Shown one piece after another: positions 32,708 through 41,680 of a stretch of 52,571 nucleotides of DNA. The translations under genes were made by a program, and so were the position numbers. A model generated the notes under the pieces. The model made no database searches, was not told the origin of the DNA, and saw only the letters and a list, made by a program, of their open reading frames with translations. The stretch is from Bacteroidales bacterium (GTDB taxonomy: Bacteria; Bacteroidota; Bacteroidia; Bacteroidales; UBA3824): contig JAGCVU010000019.1 in assembly GCA_017962175.1 (NCBI GenBank), positions 1 to 52,571 of the forward strand, in the 5' to 3' direction. Every line of letters starts with the position of its first letter. Position 1 is the first letter of the stretch.

Positions 32708-33433
32708 TTAGTTGTTGATAGCCGCCAAAAATGATGCCACTGCCACTCCTGCAGTTTCGGTGCGCAGTCGGGTGATGCCGAGCGATATCGGTTTAAATCC
32801 TGAGTTGAGGGCAAGAGCAATTTCATCTTCCGAAAAATCACCTTCAGGACCTATCAGAGTGATGGTGCGCGAATTTGGTTTAGCAGTTTTTGTAAAAAAT
32901 ACCTTTTGACCAGATTCGCAGTGGGCTATCATTTTTATATCTTCGTTGGCATTTTTTATCACCTCGGCAAATGGTGTGAGAGGTGCAATTTTGGGCAAAA
33001 TGGCATTGCCGCTCTGTTTGAATGCCGAGAGAATTATTTTTTCTAAACGGTCGGTTTTCAACACCTTGCGTTCGCTGTGACGGCATAGGAGAGGGGTGAT
33101 GAGGTCTACACCAAACTCCACCGCCTTTTCTACAAACCATTCTATACGGTCGGCGTTTTTTGTTGGCGCAATGGCTATATGATTGTAATACTGACGTATA
33201 GGAATGTCGTTGAATTGTTCTGTTAGTTTGGCGGCGCAACTGTTTTTGGAGCAAACCGTCAAAATAGCAGAATACACTCCGCCCACGCCATCGGCTACTG
33301 CAATTTCGCATCCTTCGTTGAGACGTAGCACACGACAGCAATGAGCCGATTCCTCGTCGTTAAGATATATAGTGCCACCTATTCCGGCTGTGGCAGCCTC
33401 GGGTGAATAAAATATATGCAGGTTTTCTTTCAT
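32708..33433 (-). CDS. rsmE: 16S rRNA (uracil-1498-N3)-methyltransferase RsmE
   Basis: 241 residues. N-terminal RNA-binding beta barrel (LNDEESAHCCRVLRLNEG: the H..RVLR motif), then a SPOUT knot domain: AIAPTKNADRIEWFVEKAVEFGV, SERK, LIGPEGDFSEDEI and LGITRLRTETAGVA. These are the RsmE signatures. It methylates U1498 in the decoding site of 16S rRNA. It starts 5 bp after the stop of the large exported-protein gene, so the three genes large protein-rsmE-leuA are one transcription unit. Confidence 0.95.
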   Translation of the reverse strand: MKENLHIFYSPEAATAGIGGTIYLNDEESAHCCRVLRLNEGCEIAVADGVGGVYSAILTVCSKNSCAAKLTEQFNDIPIRQYYNHIAIAPTKNADRIEWFVEKAVEFGVDLITPLLCRHSERKVLKTDRLEKIILSAFKQSGNAILPKIAPLTPFAEVIKNANEDIKMIAHCESGQKVFFTKTAKPNSRTITLIGPEGDFSEDEIALALNSGFKPISLGITRLRTETAGVAVASFLAAINN

Positions 33434-33438
33434 AGTTT

Positions 33439-36400
33439 TTAATTGTCGATAAAGTCCTGTTCTTCAAAATCATCGTCGTCAGCGGGCTGCGGCTCAGGCT
33501 GTGGCTCAGGTTGTGGCTCAGGCTGCGGTTCGGGCTGCGGCTCTGGCTGTGGTTCTGGCTGTGGCTCTGGTTGTGGCTCGGGTTGCGGTTCTGGCTGTGC
33601 TTCCGGCTGAGGTTGTTCTTCAAAGTCAGACTCTTCTTCGGGTTGAGCTGTAGTTGGCTCGGTAGTTTCCACTTGAGTTGAAGGTTGAGGTTCTTCTTCA
33701 AAATCCGACTCTTCTTCTTGCGGCTGCGGGGTTTGCGGCTGCGAAATGTTGAGCGAATCGGTGGCAATATTGAGCGAGTCAACAGCTATGTTGAGAGTGT
33801 CGGAGTTGATATCCGGCGCATCTGGATTGTCGTTTTTCTTTTCAATTTCCTCTTCGGTAGGTGTGGGTTCTACAGCCACTCCTTGTTCAAATGAGCGAAT
33901 AAACTTGTTCTTGACGGCATCGTTGCCTATTACAAATTGGTATTCGCCGTTTTTGTCGAATTTCAAGATTCGTTCCTTGTCTTTGGTGTACATAATCTTG
34001 TTGTTAAACTCCTCGTCGCTCGACAGACAGTACATAAACCCTGCCTTATAGTTGAAATAGTACCAGACACCCGGCTTGGGTTGCAGATAAATTGAAATTT
34101 GGTCGCCCTTCTTTCTGTTGCGGATGATTTCCACATTGCCTTTCATATAGAGGTTGATCATTGTACCACCAACGAAACCAACGCCGATGTCGCCCACTGA
34201 ACGGTAAGAGTGTGCAGTGGTGTCGAATGTCATTTTCAGGTCGGTAAACACGATGGTTTTTGCCAATGCGTTTGGCATTTTTGAAATTGAACCTGAGAGC
34301 GAATAGTCCTCAATTACCCTTGAAGCAGTATCAAGACCGAGCATAAATTGCAAACGTTTGCGAATGCTCTCTTGTGTGAGGTTTACAGGTTTGGGGTCGG
34401 CTACGTCGGTAAGGTTTTCTGCCATCGACTTGATAACATCCTGACGGATAAAGAAATCTACCGACATAATCATATTCATTGAAAACTTGTTAGCTTCTTT
34501 TTGGTGCATTATCGTACCCTTGGTAACTAATTGCACCGGGTTGACATTCACATTGGTGGTGATATTTCCCTCGCCGCCCACAAAGCACAGAGCCCTGTAG
34601 AGAGAAATAGAGTTGTCGGGAAGCGACGGATCGGCAAGTTTGCGTGCTGCAGCCACTTGATATTGATTGTTTCTTACGGCGTAAGAAAGTCCTTTGCCGG
34701 CTTCAAGCACAGGTTCGTCGCGGTTTTCTATCTTGCGACCCATAAAGAGCGAATAGAGTTTTTCTTTTTCGTGGTTGTAGAAGAAACCGGTGTAAAGTCG
34801 TACGTGAGCGGTATCTACCACGCGGTCTGAAATCGGGAACACAATGCTGTCGGGGTTGAGGTTGCCTTCGAAACGGAACGGCATTATAGCACTGTCGCAT
34901 TCTTGACGTATGTAGGCGTAACCGTTGAATTTGATGCCCGGAATGTTGCCCATAAACGAGTATTTGCCGGCAAACATATATTGGGGACTAAGCATAAACT
35001 GTTCCGACTCATCCACAGTACCGATACCGAATGTGCAACGTACTCTGTCGGCAGTTTGTGCGGTGTCTTGTTTTACCCTACGGATTTCCATAGAGTCGAG
35101 TTTGATGTAGTTGATGCCTTGTTTGGGGTTGTTGTATTCGTATTGACCGCCCACAGCCTTGAAATAGTACTTGTCGCGGATTTTAACCGAAGTGTTAACA
35201 ATCTTGTGCATCAGCGAATCTTGGTTGCAAGTAACGAGCGCATTGTCAAACTTGCCAATCTGTCCGCCTTTGAAAATGGAGATAATACCAGTGGGGTCGA
35301 TTTTGGCATCTTCAACCGAAATTACCCCCGGCTCGTGCACACTGATAATGCCCTCTAGTGGCGCAAACGACGTGCTGTGAGCCGTATATGTGAGAGTATC
35401 TTTGTCGGAAATCATAGTAACGCCGCCCAGTAGAGGATCGTCTTTGGCGTTTTGGTAACGGATTTTTTCAAATTCCTCCTCGGTTTTGGCTATCATGTTG
35501 AGGTCGTAGTCGGGGAGACCATCGCCAAATTCAAGCAAATTTTTGTTTAAACTCCAATAGTAGAAGCCCGCCTTCTGTTTGTATTTGTGCTGCGGGAAAA
35601 ATACCTTAGAACTGTCGTTTGAGGCAATGAATCTTGCCCATTGAGCAGTGGAGTCGATATTAAAATCGGCGTTGTACAGATAGGCGAAAAGGTATCCTGT
35701 AGAGTCGCCCGGTGTTTGCGGGTCGTAGTAGCAGAATGTGGAACTATCGGCTCGGAAACTGAGGTTGTGAATGTCGAATTTTTCGGAGAAAATGCCTGAC
35801 CCTCCGTATAGCATAAGACCCTCGCCGCCCATTTTGTCGGGTGTGATGTCGATAGTGCCGTTGTATTTGCCTGCGCCGTTGTAAAGCGAGAATGCCGTAT
35901 CTTGACAAGTGGCAGAAAAACGGTCGTCGGCAGGTTTCCAGAATACGAGAGCCGAATCGGCATGAAGGTCGGGAATGTCGGTTTTAACATCGGGAATTGT
36001 GCCAATTTGATCTTTGGTAACCGGCTGAACATCAAGATAATTGACTGTGCCGGTAACAGAGTCGGGATAGAAGAAGAATTTTTCGGCGCGAGCCACGGTG
36101 GTAAGATATTGAATTTCACCATCGCCGCCAAGACCCTTGCCGTTGAGGGTAACAGTGTTGTGATATGTGCCCTTGCCCGAAAACAGCTGCATACCATCGT
36201 CGGGCGTTGGCATCACGAACCCAAGCGACATGTCGGGCTGCACCGTAAGCGTAACGTCAAGGTCGGGGAAAATACCCGATTCAAACGATCCCTTGGCCTG
36301 CACACCATTGAGCGATAGATATTTCATACTGTCTAACTCGAATGGAAACACAGTCATGTGAAACTTGTCGCGGTCGTATTTGCCGTTGGTTATCTTGTCG

Positions 36401-38469
36401 TAATATACAAAAGATGTATCGTTGGTGATTAGTTTTGGCATATGTTCAAACTTATCTTTGCCCGACTTGTTGAACGAAGAGTCGATTTCCAAAACGCCTT
36501 TGATATGCTCAAACACGCTTCGCACCGAATCCACTTGGATTTTGCCGTCCACATTGTTGTAAGCCATCAGAGCCATAGAGTCGGCGTTGGGAATGTCAAC
36601 GGTAAATTTGTCGTACGAAAAATCAAAGTCTTTGCCGTAGAAATTTGCCAAACCAGCGCTGATTTTGCCGTTGAATTTGATATTGAGGCTATCGCCGATA
36701 ACGATGGCAGAGTCGGGTGTTACCACCACGTTTGAACTCTTGCTAAACTTAAACGGCAACACGTTGAACACCGAAAGTTTGTAGTCTTTGATATTGAATA
36801 TTGCGTTTACATCGCCACGGTGTTCAGCGTGGGAGTAAATGTCGATACAGTCGAAGTCTTTGGTGAGTGTGTGGCAACCTATCACGTCAAAAATCTTTTG
36901 GTCGATGTTGCCATACTGAGTGGCGGGGTTGTATTTAACGTAGCCGTCGTATGAAAATTTGCGGAGCAACTCCGACACTTTTTCATCGGTGATATATATA
37001 CCGTAGTTTTCGCGTAGGTATTGGTTGTATAGTGTAGGCGTTATCTCGAAGGTCTGCATTGCGTAAATATAGTTGTGCAGGGCTACGAGCGGATGCACAC
37101 GGTCCATACCTTGGAGATTTTTAAACTCGGTTTCGTCAAAATAGTCGTAAGATTGAAACTGCGCATAATCGCTTGATGCCGAACGGTTTGTGATAAAATA
37201 AATAGCAGTGTCGCCGAGATGCCATTGCAATTCGTTTACATCAAATTTGAGAAAGTGGTATGTGTCGATATATTTGGCTACCTCCGAACCGGTGGTGAGC
37301 TTAAAAAGCGTTAGCAACGAGTCGCGGGCACGGTATCTGAGTCTGAGACCAATGTGCGAAATGGAGTCGTTGCCAAACATGATAGATATTTTGGCGTTGT
37401 TTGATTCTACGCGTTCGGTGTTGTATACAAACGAAGTAGATTTGGCTGTTATTAGTCGTTCGTTGTTGTATTTAAATGTTAGCTGAGCGTTTACAGCCGT
37501 GTCGCCCACGCCGGAGAATACGCTTCCGTGCTGTTGGTATCCACCTTGAAAATCAATGTTGTGAATAAGGTTGGGAATGGTAAGATAGCGGTTGTAAGAT
37601 TCAAACTGCGGATATCGAGCCTTGGCTCCAAATCCGCCTACAACCAATTTGTCGAAATAACTGCCTTTGATATAACTCTTGAAAAAAAACGGATTGTGAA
37701 AATCCACACTATCGGCTGAGAAATCCGAACGGCGTGTTTCTACTATGTAATTATTAAGTTCGGCATACATAGAGTCGGGCGAAATACCGGCTCGCTGCCA
37801 ATCCACACGTCCGCCGTGACCATACCATTTTTTTTCGGAGTAGCTAAAATTTCCACCGGTTTTGTATATTACCAACGAGCTGTCGTCGCGCATTTTGCAA
37901 CGGAGGTCAACGTTGGAACATTCAACCCAAAGTTCCTTTTCGCCATCTTTGTTTTCACGCACTGATAGCTTGTAACCATCGCTGCTGAGAATCCACGATT
38001 TAGAGCCGAGGGTTTCGATACTGTTGCCGCTTATCAGGTTGTATACAAACATAGTAACATCGTTGACCTTCGACATCGAAATACGTCCGTCCATATACTC
38101 TTTCATGTAGTTGTACCAAACGGCAAACTGTTGAGTCTTGTTTTTGTCGCAGAAAGCGTTGTAAGTTTTTATAAGGTTGAGCATGTGAGGCGACGGCGTG
38201 CATCGTTTAGCCAGATAGTTGTTCATAATTTCAATCATCTGAGTGCGAAGTTCGCCGGTGATTGCATTTTGTTCTATCTTGTCGGTGAATGCCTTAACCT
38301 CCACTTTTAAATCTTTGTTGAGCGAGGTTTTTACGCCCATAAAACTATTGAGTTCACTCACAAAATTCTCGTCGTCGGGGAATGTTTTTTGCTGGGCGTT
38401 GGCAAATAATACGCTGAAAACGAGCGAGATGGTAAAAAATAGTTTTGAAATGTTCAACCTTATTTTCAT
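33439..38469 (-). CDS. Giant exported protein of unknown function
   Basis: 1676 residues from the ATG at 38469. An earlier in-frame ATG at 38535 lies inside the tpiA terminator and is rejected. A signal peptide ends near residue 25 (LFANAQQ). The sequence is almost all alternating beta strands with repeated short units such as GKGTYHNTVTLNGKGLGGDGEI, GAGKYNGTIDITPDKMGGEGLMLYGGSGIF and KFNGKISAGLANFYG, in the style of large beta-helical or AsmA/LPS-transport-like Bacteroidota proteins, but with no domain I can name. The C-terminal 150 residues are acidic with DFEE motifs and nine PEPQ repeats. No sortase or type IX signal was recognised. Probably envelope-located; role unknown. Confidence 0.75.
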   Translation of the reverse strand: MKIRLNISKLFFTISLVFSVLFANAQQKTFPDDENFVSELNSFMGVKTSLNKDLKVEVKAFTDKIEQNAITGELRTQMIEIMNNYLAKRCTPSPHMLNLIKTYNAFCDKNKTQQFAVWYNYMKEYMDGRISMSKVNDVTMFVYNLISGNSIETLGSKSWILSSDGYKLSVRENKDGEKELWVECSNVDLRCKMRDDSSLVIYKTGGNFSYSEKKWYGHGGRVDWQRAGISPDSMYAELNNYIVETRRSDFSADSVDFHNPFFFKSYIKGSYFDKLVVGGFGAKARYPQFESYNRYLTIPNLIHNIDFQGGYQQHGSVFSGVGDTAVNAQLTFKYNNERLITAKSTSFVYNTERVESNNAKISIMFGNDSISHIGLRLRYRARDSLLTLFKLTTGSEVAKYIDTYHFLKFDVNELQWHLGDTAIYFITNRSASSDYAQFQSYDYFDETEFKNLQGMDRVHPLVALHNYIYAMQTFEITPTLYNQYLRENYGIYITDEKVSELLRKFSYDGYVKYNPATQYGNIDQKIFDVIGCHTLTKDFDCIDIYSHAEHRGDVNAIFNIKDYKLSVFNVLPFKFSKSSNVVVTPDSAIVIGDSLNIKFNGKISAGLANFYGKDFDFSYDKFTVDIPNADSMALMAYNNVDGKIQVDSVRSVFEHIKGVLEIDSSFNKSGKDKFEHMPKLITNDTSFVYYDKITNGKYDRDKFHMTVFPFELDSMKYLSLNGVQAKGSFESGIFPDLDVTLTVQPDMSLGFVMPTPDDGMQLFSGKGTYHNTVTLNGKGLGGDGEIQYLTTVARAEKFFFYPDSVTGTVNYLDVQPVTKDQIGTIPDVKTDIPDLHADSALVFWKPADDRFSATCQDTAFSLYNGAGKYNGTIDITPDKMGGEGLMLYGGSGIFSEKFDIHNLSFRADSSTFCYYDPQTPGDSTGYLFAYLYNADFNIDSTAQWARFIASNDSSKVFFPQHKYKQKAGFYYWSLNKNLLEFGDGLPDYDLNMIAKTEEEFEKIRYQNAKDDPLLGGVTMISDKDTLTYTAHSTSFAPLEGIISVHEPGVISVEDAKIDPTGIISIFKGGQIGKFDNALVTCNQDSLMHKIVNTSVKIRDKYYFKAVGGQYEYNNPKQGINYIKLDSMEIRRVKQDTAQTADRVRCTFGIGTVDESEQFMLSPQYMFAGKYSFMGNIPGIKFNGYAYIRQECDSAIMPFRFEGNLNPDSIVFPISDRVVDTAHVRLYTGFFYNHEKEKLYSLFMGRKIENRDEPVLEAGKGLSYAVRNNQYQVAAARKLADPSLPDNSISLYRALCFVGGEGNITTNVNVNPVQLVTKGTIMHQKEANKFSMNMIMSVDFFIRQDVIKSMAENLTDVADPKPVNLTQESIRKRLQFMLGLDTASRVIEDYSLSGSISKMPNALAKTIVFTDLKMTFDTTAHSYRSVGDIGVGFVGGTMINLYMKGNVEIIRNRKKGDQISIYLQPKPGVWYYFNYKAGFMYCLSSDEEFNNKIMYTKDKERILKFDKNGEYQFVIGNDAVKNKFIRSFEQGVAVEPTPTEEEIEKKNDNPDAPDINSDTLNIAVDSLNIATDSLNISQPQTPQPQEEESDFEEEPQPSTQVETTEPTTAQPEEESDFEEQPQPEAQPEPQPEPQPEPQPEPQPEPQPEPQPEPQPEPQPEPQPADDDDFEEQDFIDN
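33485..33592 (-). repeat. 12-bp tandem repeat encoding (PEPQ)x9
   Basis: Nine in-frame copies of a 12-bp unit, on the plus strand GGYTGYGGYTCN, coding PEPQ. Copies differ only at third positions (C/T, A/G/T), so protein conservation is stronger than DNA identity. A degenerate flanking copy (33593-33604) codes PEAQ. Confidence 0.9.
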
Positions 38470-38488
38470 AGCGGTAGTAGTTTTGGAT

Positions 38489-38533
38489 AAAAAAGCGGAC
38501 GGTACGTCCATAAATACAAACGCAACCGTCCGC
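38489..38533 (-). terminator. Terminator of tpiA
   Basis: 9-bp perfect arms GCGGACGGT (38495-38503) and ACCGTCCGC (38525-38533), loop of 21 nt, A-run 38489-38494 giving U6 on the minus strand. Lies 24 bp past the tpiA stop. Confidence 0.85.
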
Positions 38534-38556
38534 AAAAAATTATAAGATCAGTAAAT

Positions 38557-39324
38557 CTATCTTGCGTCGATAAGTTTTGCGAAGTCGTCGGCTTTGAGCG
38601 AAGCACCACCGATCAAACCACCGTCAACGTCTTTTTTAGCGAAGATTTCTGCTGCGTTTGAAGGTTTGCAGCTTCCGCCGTAAAGGATTGTGGTGTCGTC
38701 GGCAACTGCTTGACCAAAGTTGTCGGCAATAGCTTTGCGAATCATTGCGTGGATATCTTGAGCCTGTTCGGGGGTAGCGGTAAGACCGGTACCAATTGCC
38801 CATACGGGTTCGTAAGCAATGATTACTTTTTTAAACTCTTCGGGAGTAAGTGTGAAAACAGTATCCACGAGTTGAGCCTTGATTACATTGTTGTAAAGGT
38901 TGGCACCAGCTTCGCGCTGTTCTTTGGTTTCGCCAATGCAAAAGATGATATCGAGACCTTCAGCGAGGGCGAGTTTGATTTTCTTAAGAAGAATTTCAGA
39001 ATTTTCTTTGAAATACTGACGACGTTCTGAGTGACCAAGGATCACAGCTTTAACGCCAAGACCTTTGAGCATCGAAGCCGAAACTTCGCCGGTGTAAGCG
39101 CCATTAGTGGTGGCAGCGCAGTCTTGTGCGGCAAGGATTACTTTGTCGGCGTTGATAACCTGTGCTATGGGAGCAAGGTGTGTGAAAGGGGGTGCAATCA
39201 CAACCTGTTTCTGAGCGGGAAGGTTTTTGCTAACTGTGTATTCGCTAACTTTTTTTGCGAGTTCTACTCCTTCGGCAACAGATGTGTTCATCTTCCAGTT
39301 GCCTGCTACTATAAGTTTTCTCAT
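38557..39324 (-). CDS. tpiA: Triosephosphate isomerase
   Basis: 255 residues. Catalytic motifs are GNWKMN (K11), the H in ILGHSERR (about 98), the active-site AYEPVWAIGTG (E about 170) and phosphate loop LYGGSCKP and GGLIGGASL. It interconverts DHAP and glyceraldehyde-3-phosphate in glycolysis. The gap to the preceding coiled-coil gene is 27 bp, so it shares that promoter. In Bacteroides I recall tpiA after a DoxX gene; here it is not. Confidence 0.97.
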   Translation of the reverse strand: MRKLIVAGNWKMNTSVAEGVELAKKVSEYTVSKNLPAQKQVVIAPPFTHLAPIAQVINADKVILAAQDCAATTNGAYTGEVSASMLKGLGVKAVILGHSERRQYFKENSEILLKKIKLALAEGLDIIFCIGETKEQREAGANLYNNVIKAQLVDTVFTLTPEEFKKVIIAYEPVWAIGTGLTATPEQAQDIHAMIRKAIADNFGQAVADDTTILYGGSCKPSNAAEIFAKKDVDGGLIGGASLKADDFAKLIDAR

Positions 39325-39351
39325 TTTTTTTAAAGTAATAATATATGTGTT

Positions 39352-40086
39352 TTATAATTTTTCAAGAAATTTGGTTTCTTCCACTTGTCTGTAGTACTCT
39401 TCGCGTTCAAAAACCTCTTTTTCGAGGTCGCTCATGGTGAGTTGCGAAAGATCGTAATCGCCGGCAGCTATTGAACTGATTTCGCGCTCGTTGGCCTGTT
39501 CCATATGGTTGTCGTGACCTTCGAGTTTTTTCATCATTTTTTCTTTCTGCTTTACGGCTTTGATTTTCTCTTTGAGCTTCATATATTCGTCCTGTTTTTG
39601 ATCGAATACTTCAATACGCTCTTTGTAGCCGTCGATTTTGGCTTTGTAGTCTTTTACTAAGTTGTCGCATTTATCTTCGGCTTCAAACTCCAATTTTGCG
39701 CCTAATTGCTCGTGTATGGAGTCGTATTTTTCAAAAAGTTTGTCTTTTTCAAGCAGAATGCCTTCTTTTTGGGCAGCTGCCGAGTATGCTGTAAAAATGG
39801 CGTCGTTGGTCCACGATGTGAGACGACGTATTTCGCTTTCGGCTTTGAACTTGTTGCGACGCGATTCGGAAATTTGGTTGTTGATTTTCATTTCGAGCGA
39901 TTCGCTGCCATTGTCGAATGTGGCCTGCTGCGAGGCATCAATGAGTTTTCCACTTACAAAGGTAATCAAGGCAAGTGCAACGCCACAACCGGCACTCAAT
40001 AATCCGATAAACGAATGACCGAGCAACGAGGCTATAATGCCGCCGCCTATCATTGTAAGACTCAATACGTATAAGAGTTTTTTCAT
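39352..40086 (-). CDS. Membrane-anchored coiled-coil protein of unknown function
   Basis: 244 residues. Two N-terminal hydrophobic segments (4-20 and 26-46) form a hairpin anchor, followed by a long charged helix (about 60-200: KIKAVKQKEKMMKKLE, DGYKERIEVFDQKQDEYMKLK) and an acidic end (DLEKEVFEREEYY). No family recognised. Leads the tpiA unit; whether the two are functionally linked is unknown. Confidence 0.6.
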   Translation of the reverse strand: MKKLLYVLSLTMIGGGIIASLLGHSFIGLLSAGCGVALALITFVSGKLIDASQQATFDNGSESLEMKINNQISESRRNKFKAESEIRRLTSWTNDAIFTAYSAAAQKEGILLEKDKLFEKYDSIHEQLGAKLEFEAEDKCDNLVKDYKAKIDGYKERIEVFDQKQDEYMKLKEKIKAVKQKEKMMKKLEGHDNHMEQANEREISSIAAGDYDLSQLTMSDLEKEVFEREEYYRQVEETKFLEKL

Positions 40087-40105
40087 AGTCTGAAATTTTT
40101 TGCCC

Positions 40106-40113
40106 CAAAGGTA
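40106..40113 (-). promoter_or_regulatory. -7 promoter element of the coiled-coil gene and tpiA
   Basis: TACCTTTG on the minus strand, matching TAnnTTTG, 20 bp upstream of the start at 40086. Confidence 0.6.
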
Positions 40114-40164
40114 ATAATTTTTGTATAATGGCGATGTTTTTTAGTGTTATTTTATCAAAAAATT

Positions 40165-41520
40165 TTACAACACTTTGAGAATACGTAAAATACGTTTGGT
40201 GTTTGGGGTTACTTTGCAATAGTCGGATGCGCGGATTCCCACTGCCCAAATAATGTTGCCGCCCGAACACAATATCGGCACACGCTCTTTGTCGGCAAGG
40301 GTGAGTTTTTGATTGATAAAAATGTCGCTGAGTTTTTTTGGCTGTTTTTGTCCAAATGGTACAATGGTGTCGCCACTGTGCCAATGTCGTATTTCTAACG
40401 GGAAAACAAGCTTGTCGAGGTCGAAAAATGCCGTTTGACTGCCACATTTTAGATTAATATCGGCGGTGTAGTCAATAATATCAAACTCAAATCGGCAATC
40501 GCCCCAAATCAAATATTTTTCTACAAGTTGGTTTAACGGAATCAATAGGGGAGAAGTGCTTTTGAAATTATCTAATTGATTAATTATCAAATATTTCCTA
40601 TCTTTTACCAATCGGTGAGTGTTGCTGATAAAGAGCTTTCCGCTTTCGCTAGTAAGCGCTGTAGCTATCTGTGCCACTTGTTGTTTGTTAAACCCGTATG
40701 TGCGCAAAACCTCAAACATAAACGCCTCGCGATGAGGATATTGCAATAGTTTTTCGATGTCTATTTTAATGTCACTTTCTTCATTTACAATCATACGGTC
40801 TTTTTGCCTTTCAATCTCCTCATAATAAATGTCTTTTACTTGCTGCATATATTTAAAGGTGTCGGCAAAACTATTGCGAAACGATGGGTTTATCTCCTCA
40901 AAGTATGGAATAACGCAGTTTCGGATTTTGTTTCGCGAAAACTCAGTTTCAAAGTTGGTAACATCGGTAACGTATTCTAAGCCGTTGTCTTTGATGTATT
41001 GTTCAATTTCTTTACGTGTGAATCCAAGCATAGGACGAATGATTCTGCCGTTTTTTTCGTGCATGCCGGTGAGACCCGAAATGCCAGTGCCTCGCAAAAG
41101 GTTTAGCATAAAAGTTTCCACTGCATCGTCGATATGGTGCGCCACGGCGGTGACGGCATAGCCGTTTTTGTTCATAATCTGCTCAAACTCTGCGTAGCGG
41201 AGGTCGCGTGCCGCCATCTCTATAGACAGGTGGTTGTCGGTGGCATAGCGTTCAGTGTCGAACGATTTCACGAAAATCTCCGCGCCGTATTTCTCAGCCA
41301 GCGACCTTACGAATTGTTCGTCGCGGTTGCTCTCGTCGCCCCTGAGGTGAAAATTCACGTGAGCGATGGCAAATCTGAACCCTGCCTTGGCAAACATGTC
41401 GAGCATACACACCGAATCAGCCCCTCCGCTCACGGCAAGCAGAATGCGGTCGGTGGGGGTGGCAAGTTTGTGGGTGGTGAGATTGTTGGTAAGCCGTATC
41501 AATAGTTCTTCCTGTGTCAT
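40165..41520 (-). CDS. tilS: tRNA(Ile)-lysidine synthase TilS
   Basis: 451 residues from the ATG at 41520; the longer frame upstream crosses the promoter at 41549. PP-loop ATPase with SGGADS at 31-36, HVNFHLRGDESNRDE, ATAVAHHIDDAVETFLLNLLRGTG-type segment (AVAHHIDDAVETFMLNLLR) and the TilS C-terminal domain (RHWHSGDTIVPFGQ, KKLSDIFI). It modifies C34 of the AUA-decoding tRNA-Ile. It stands alone with its own promoter. Confidence 0.96.
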   Translation of the reverse strand: MTQEELLIRLTNNLTTHKLATPTDRILLAVSGGADSVCMLDMFAKAGFRFAIAHVNFHLRGDESNRDEQFVRSLAEKYGAEIFVKSFDTERYATDNHLSIEMAARDLRYAEFEQIMNKNGYAVTAVAHHIDDAVETFMLNLLRGTGISGLTGMHEKNGRIIRPMLGFTRKEIEQYIKDNGLEYVTDVTNFETEFSRNKIRNCVIPYFEEINPSFRNSFADTFKYMQQVKDIYYEEIERQKDRMIVNEESDIKIDIEKLLQYPHREAFMFEVLRTYGFNKQQVAQIATALTSESGKLFISNTHRLVKDRKYLIINQLDNFKSTSPLLIPLNQLVEKYLIWGDCRFEFDIIDYTADINLKCGSQTAFFDLDKLVFPLEIRHWHSGDTIVPFGQKQPKKLSDIFINQKLTLADKERVPILCSGGNIIWAVGIRASDYCKVTPNTKRILRILKVL

Positions 41521-41548
41521 AGGGGTAATGGTTATAAACAGATAACGG

Positions 41549-41556
41549 CAAAAATA
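41549..41556 (-). promoter_or_regulatory. -7 promoter element of tilS
   Basis: TATTTTTG on the minus strand, matching TAnnTTTG, 29 bp upstream of the start at 41520. Confidence 0.6.
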
Positions 41557-41593
41557 TGAAAAAAAAAACAATTGACAATAATAATTTGGGGAT

Positions 41594-41634
41594 AAAAAAT
41601 CCCCCGCCGGAGAGTTGCTCTCCGCCAGGGGATT
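41594..41634 (-). terminator. Terminator of the susCD operon
   Basis: 17-bp arms (41598-41614 and 41618-41634) with a 3-nt loop and one or two mismatches, the strongest hairpin in the window, with U-run on the minus strand from 41594-41599. Lies 46 bp past susD. Confidence 0.92.
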
Positions 41635-41680
41635 GTTATTTTATTATTGGCTAATTAAGCAATAATATTAGTGGGAAATC

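Noticed and set aside
33485..33592. Possible CRISPR-like array
   Set aside because: The units are 12 bp, contiguous with no spacers and in frame inside a gene.
38470..38535. N-terminal extension of the giant protein to an ATG at 38535
   Set aside because: It lies inside the tpiA terminator, and the signal peptide begins at 38469.
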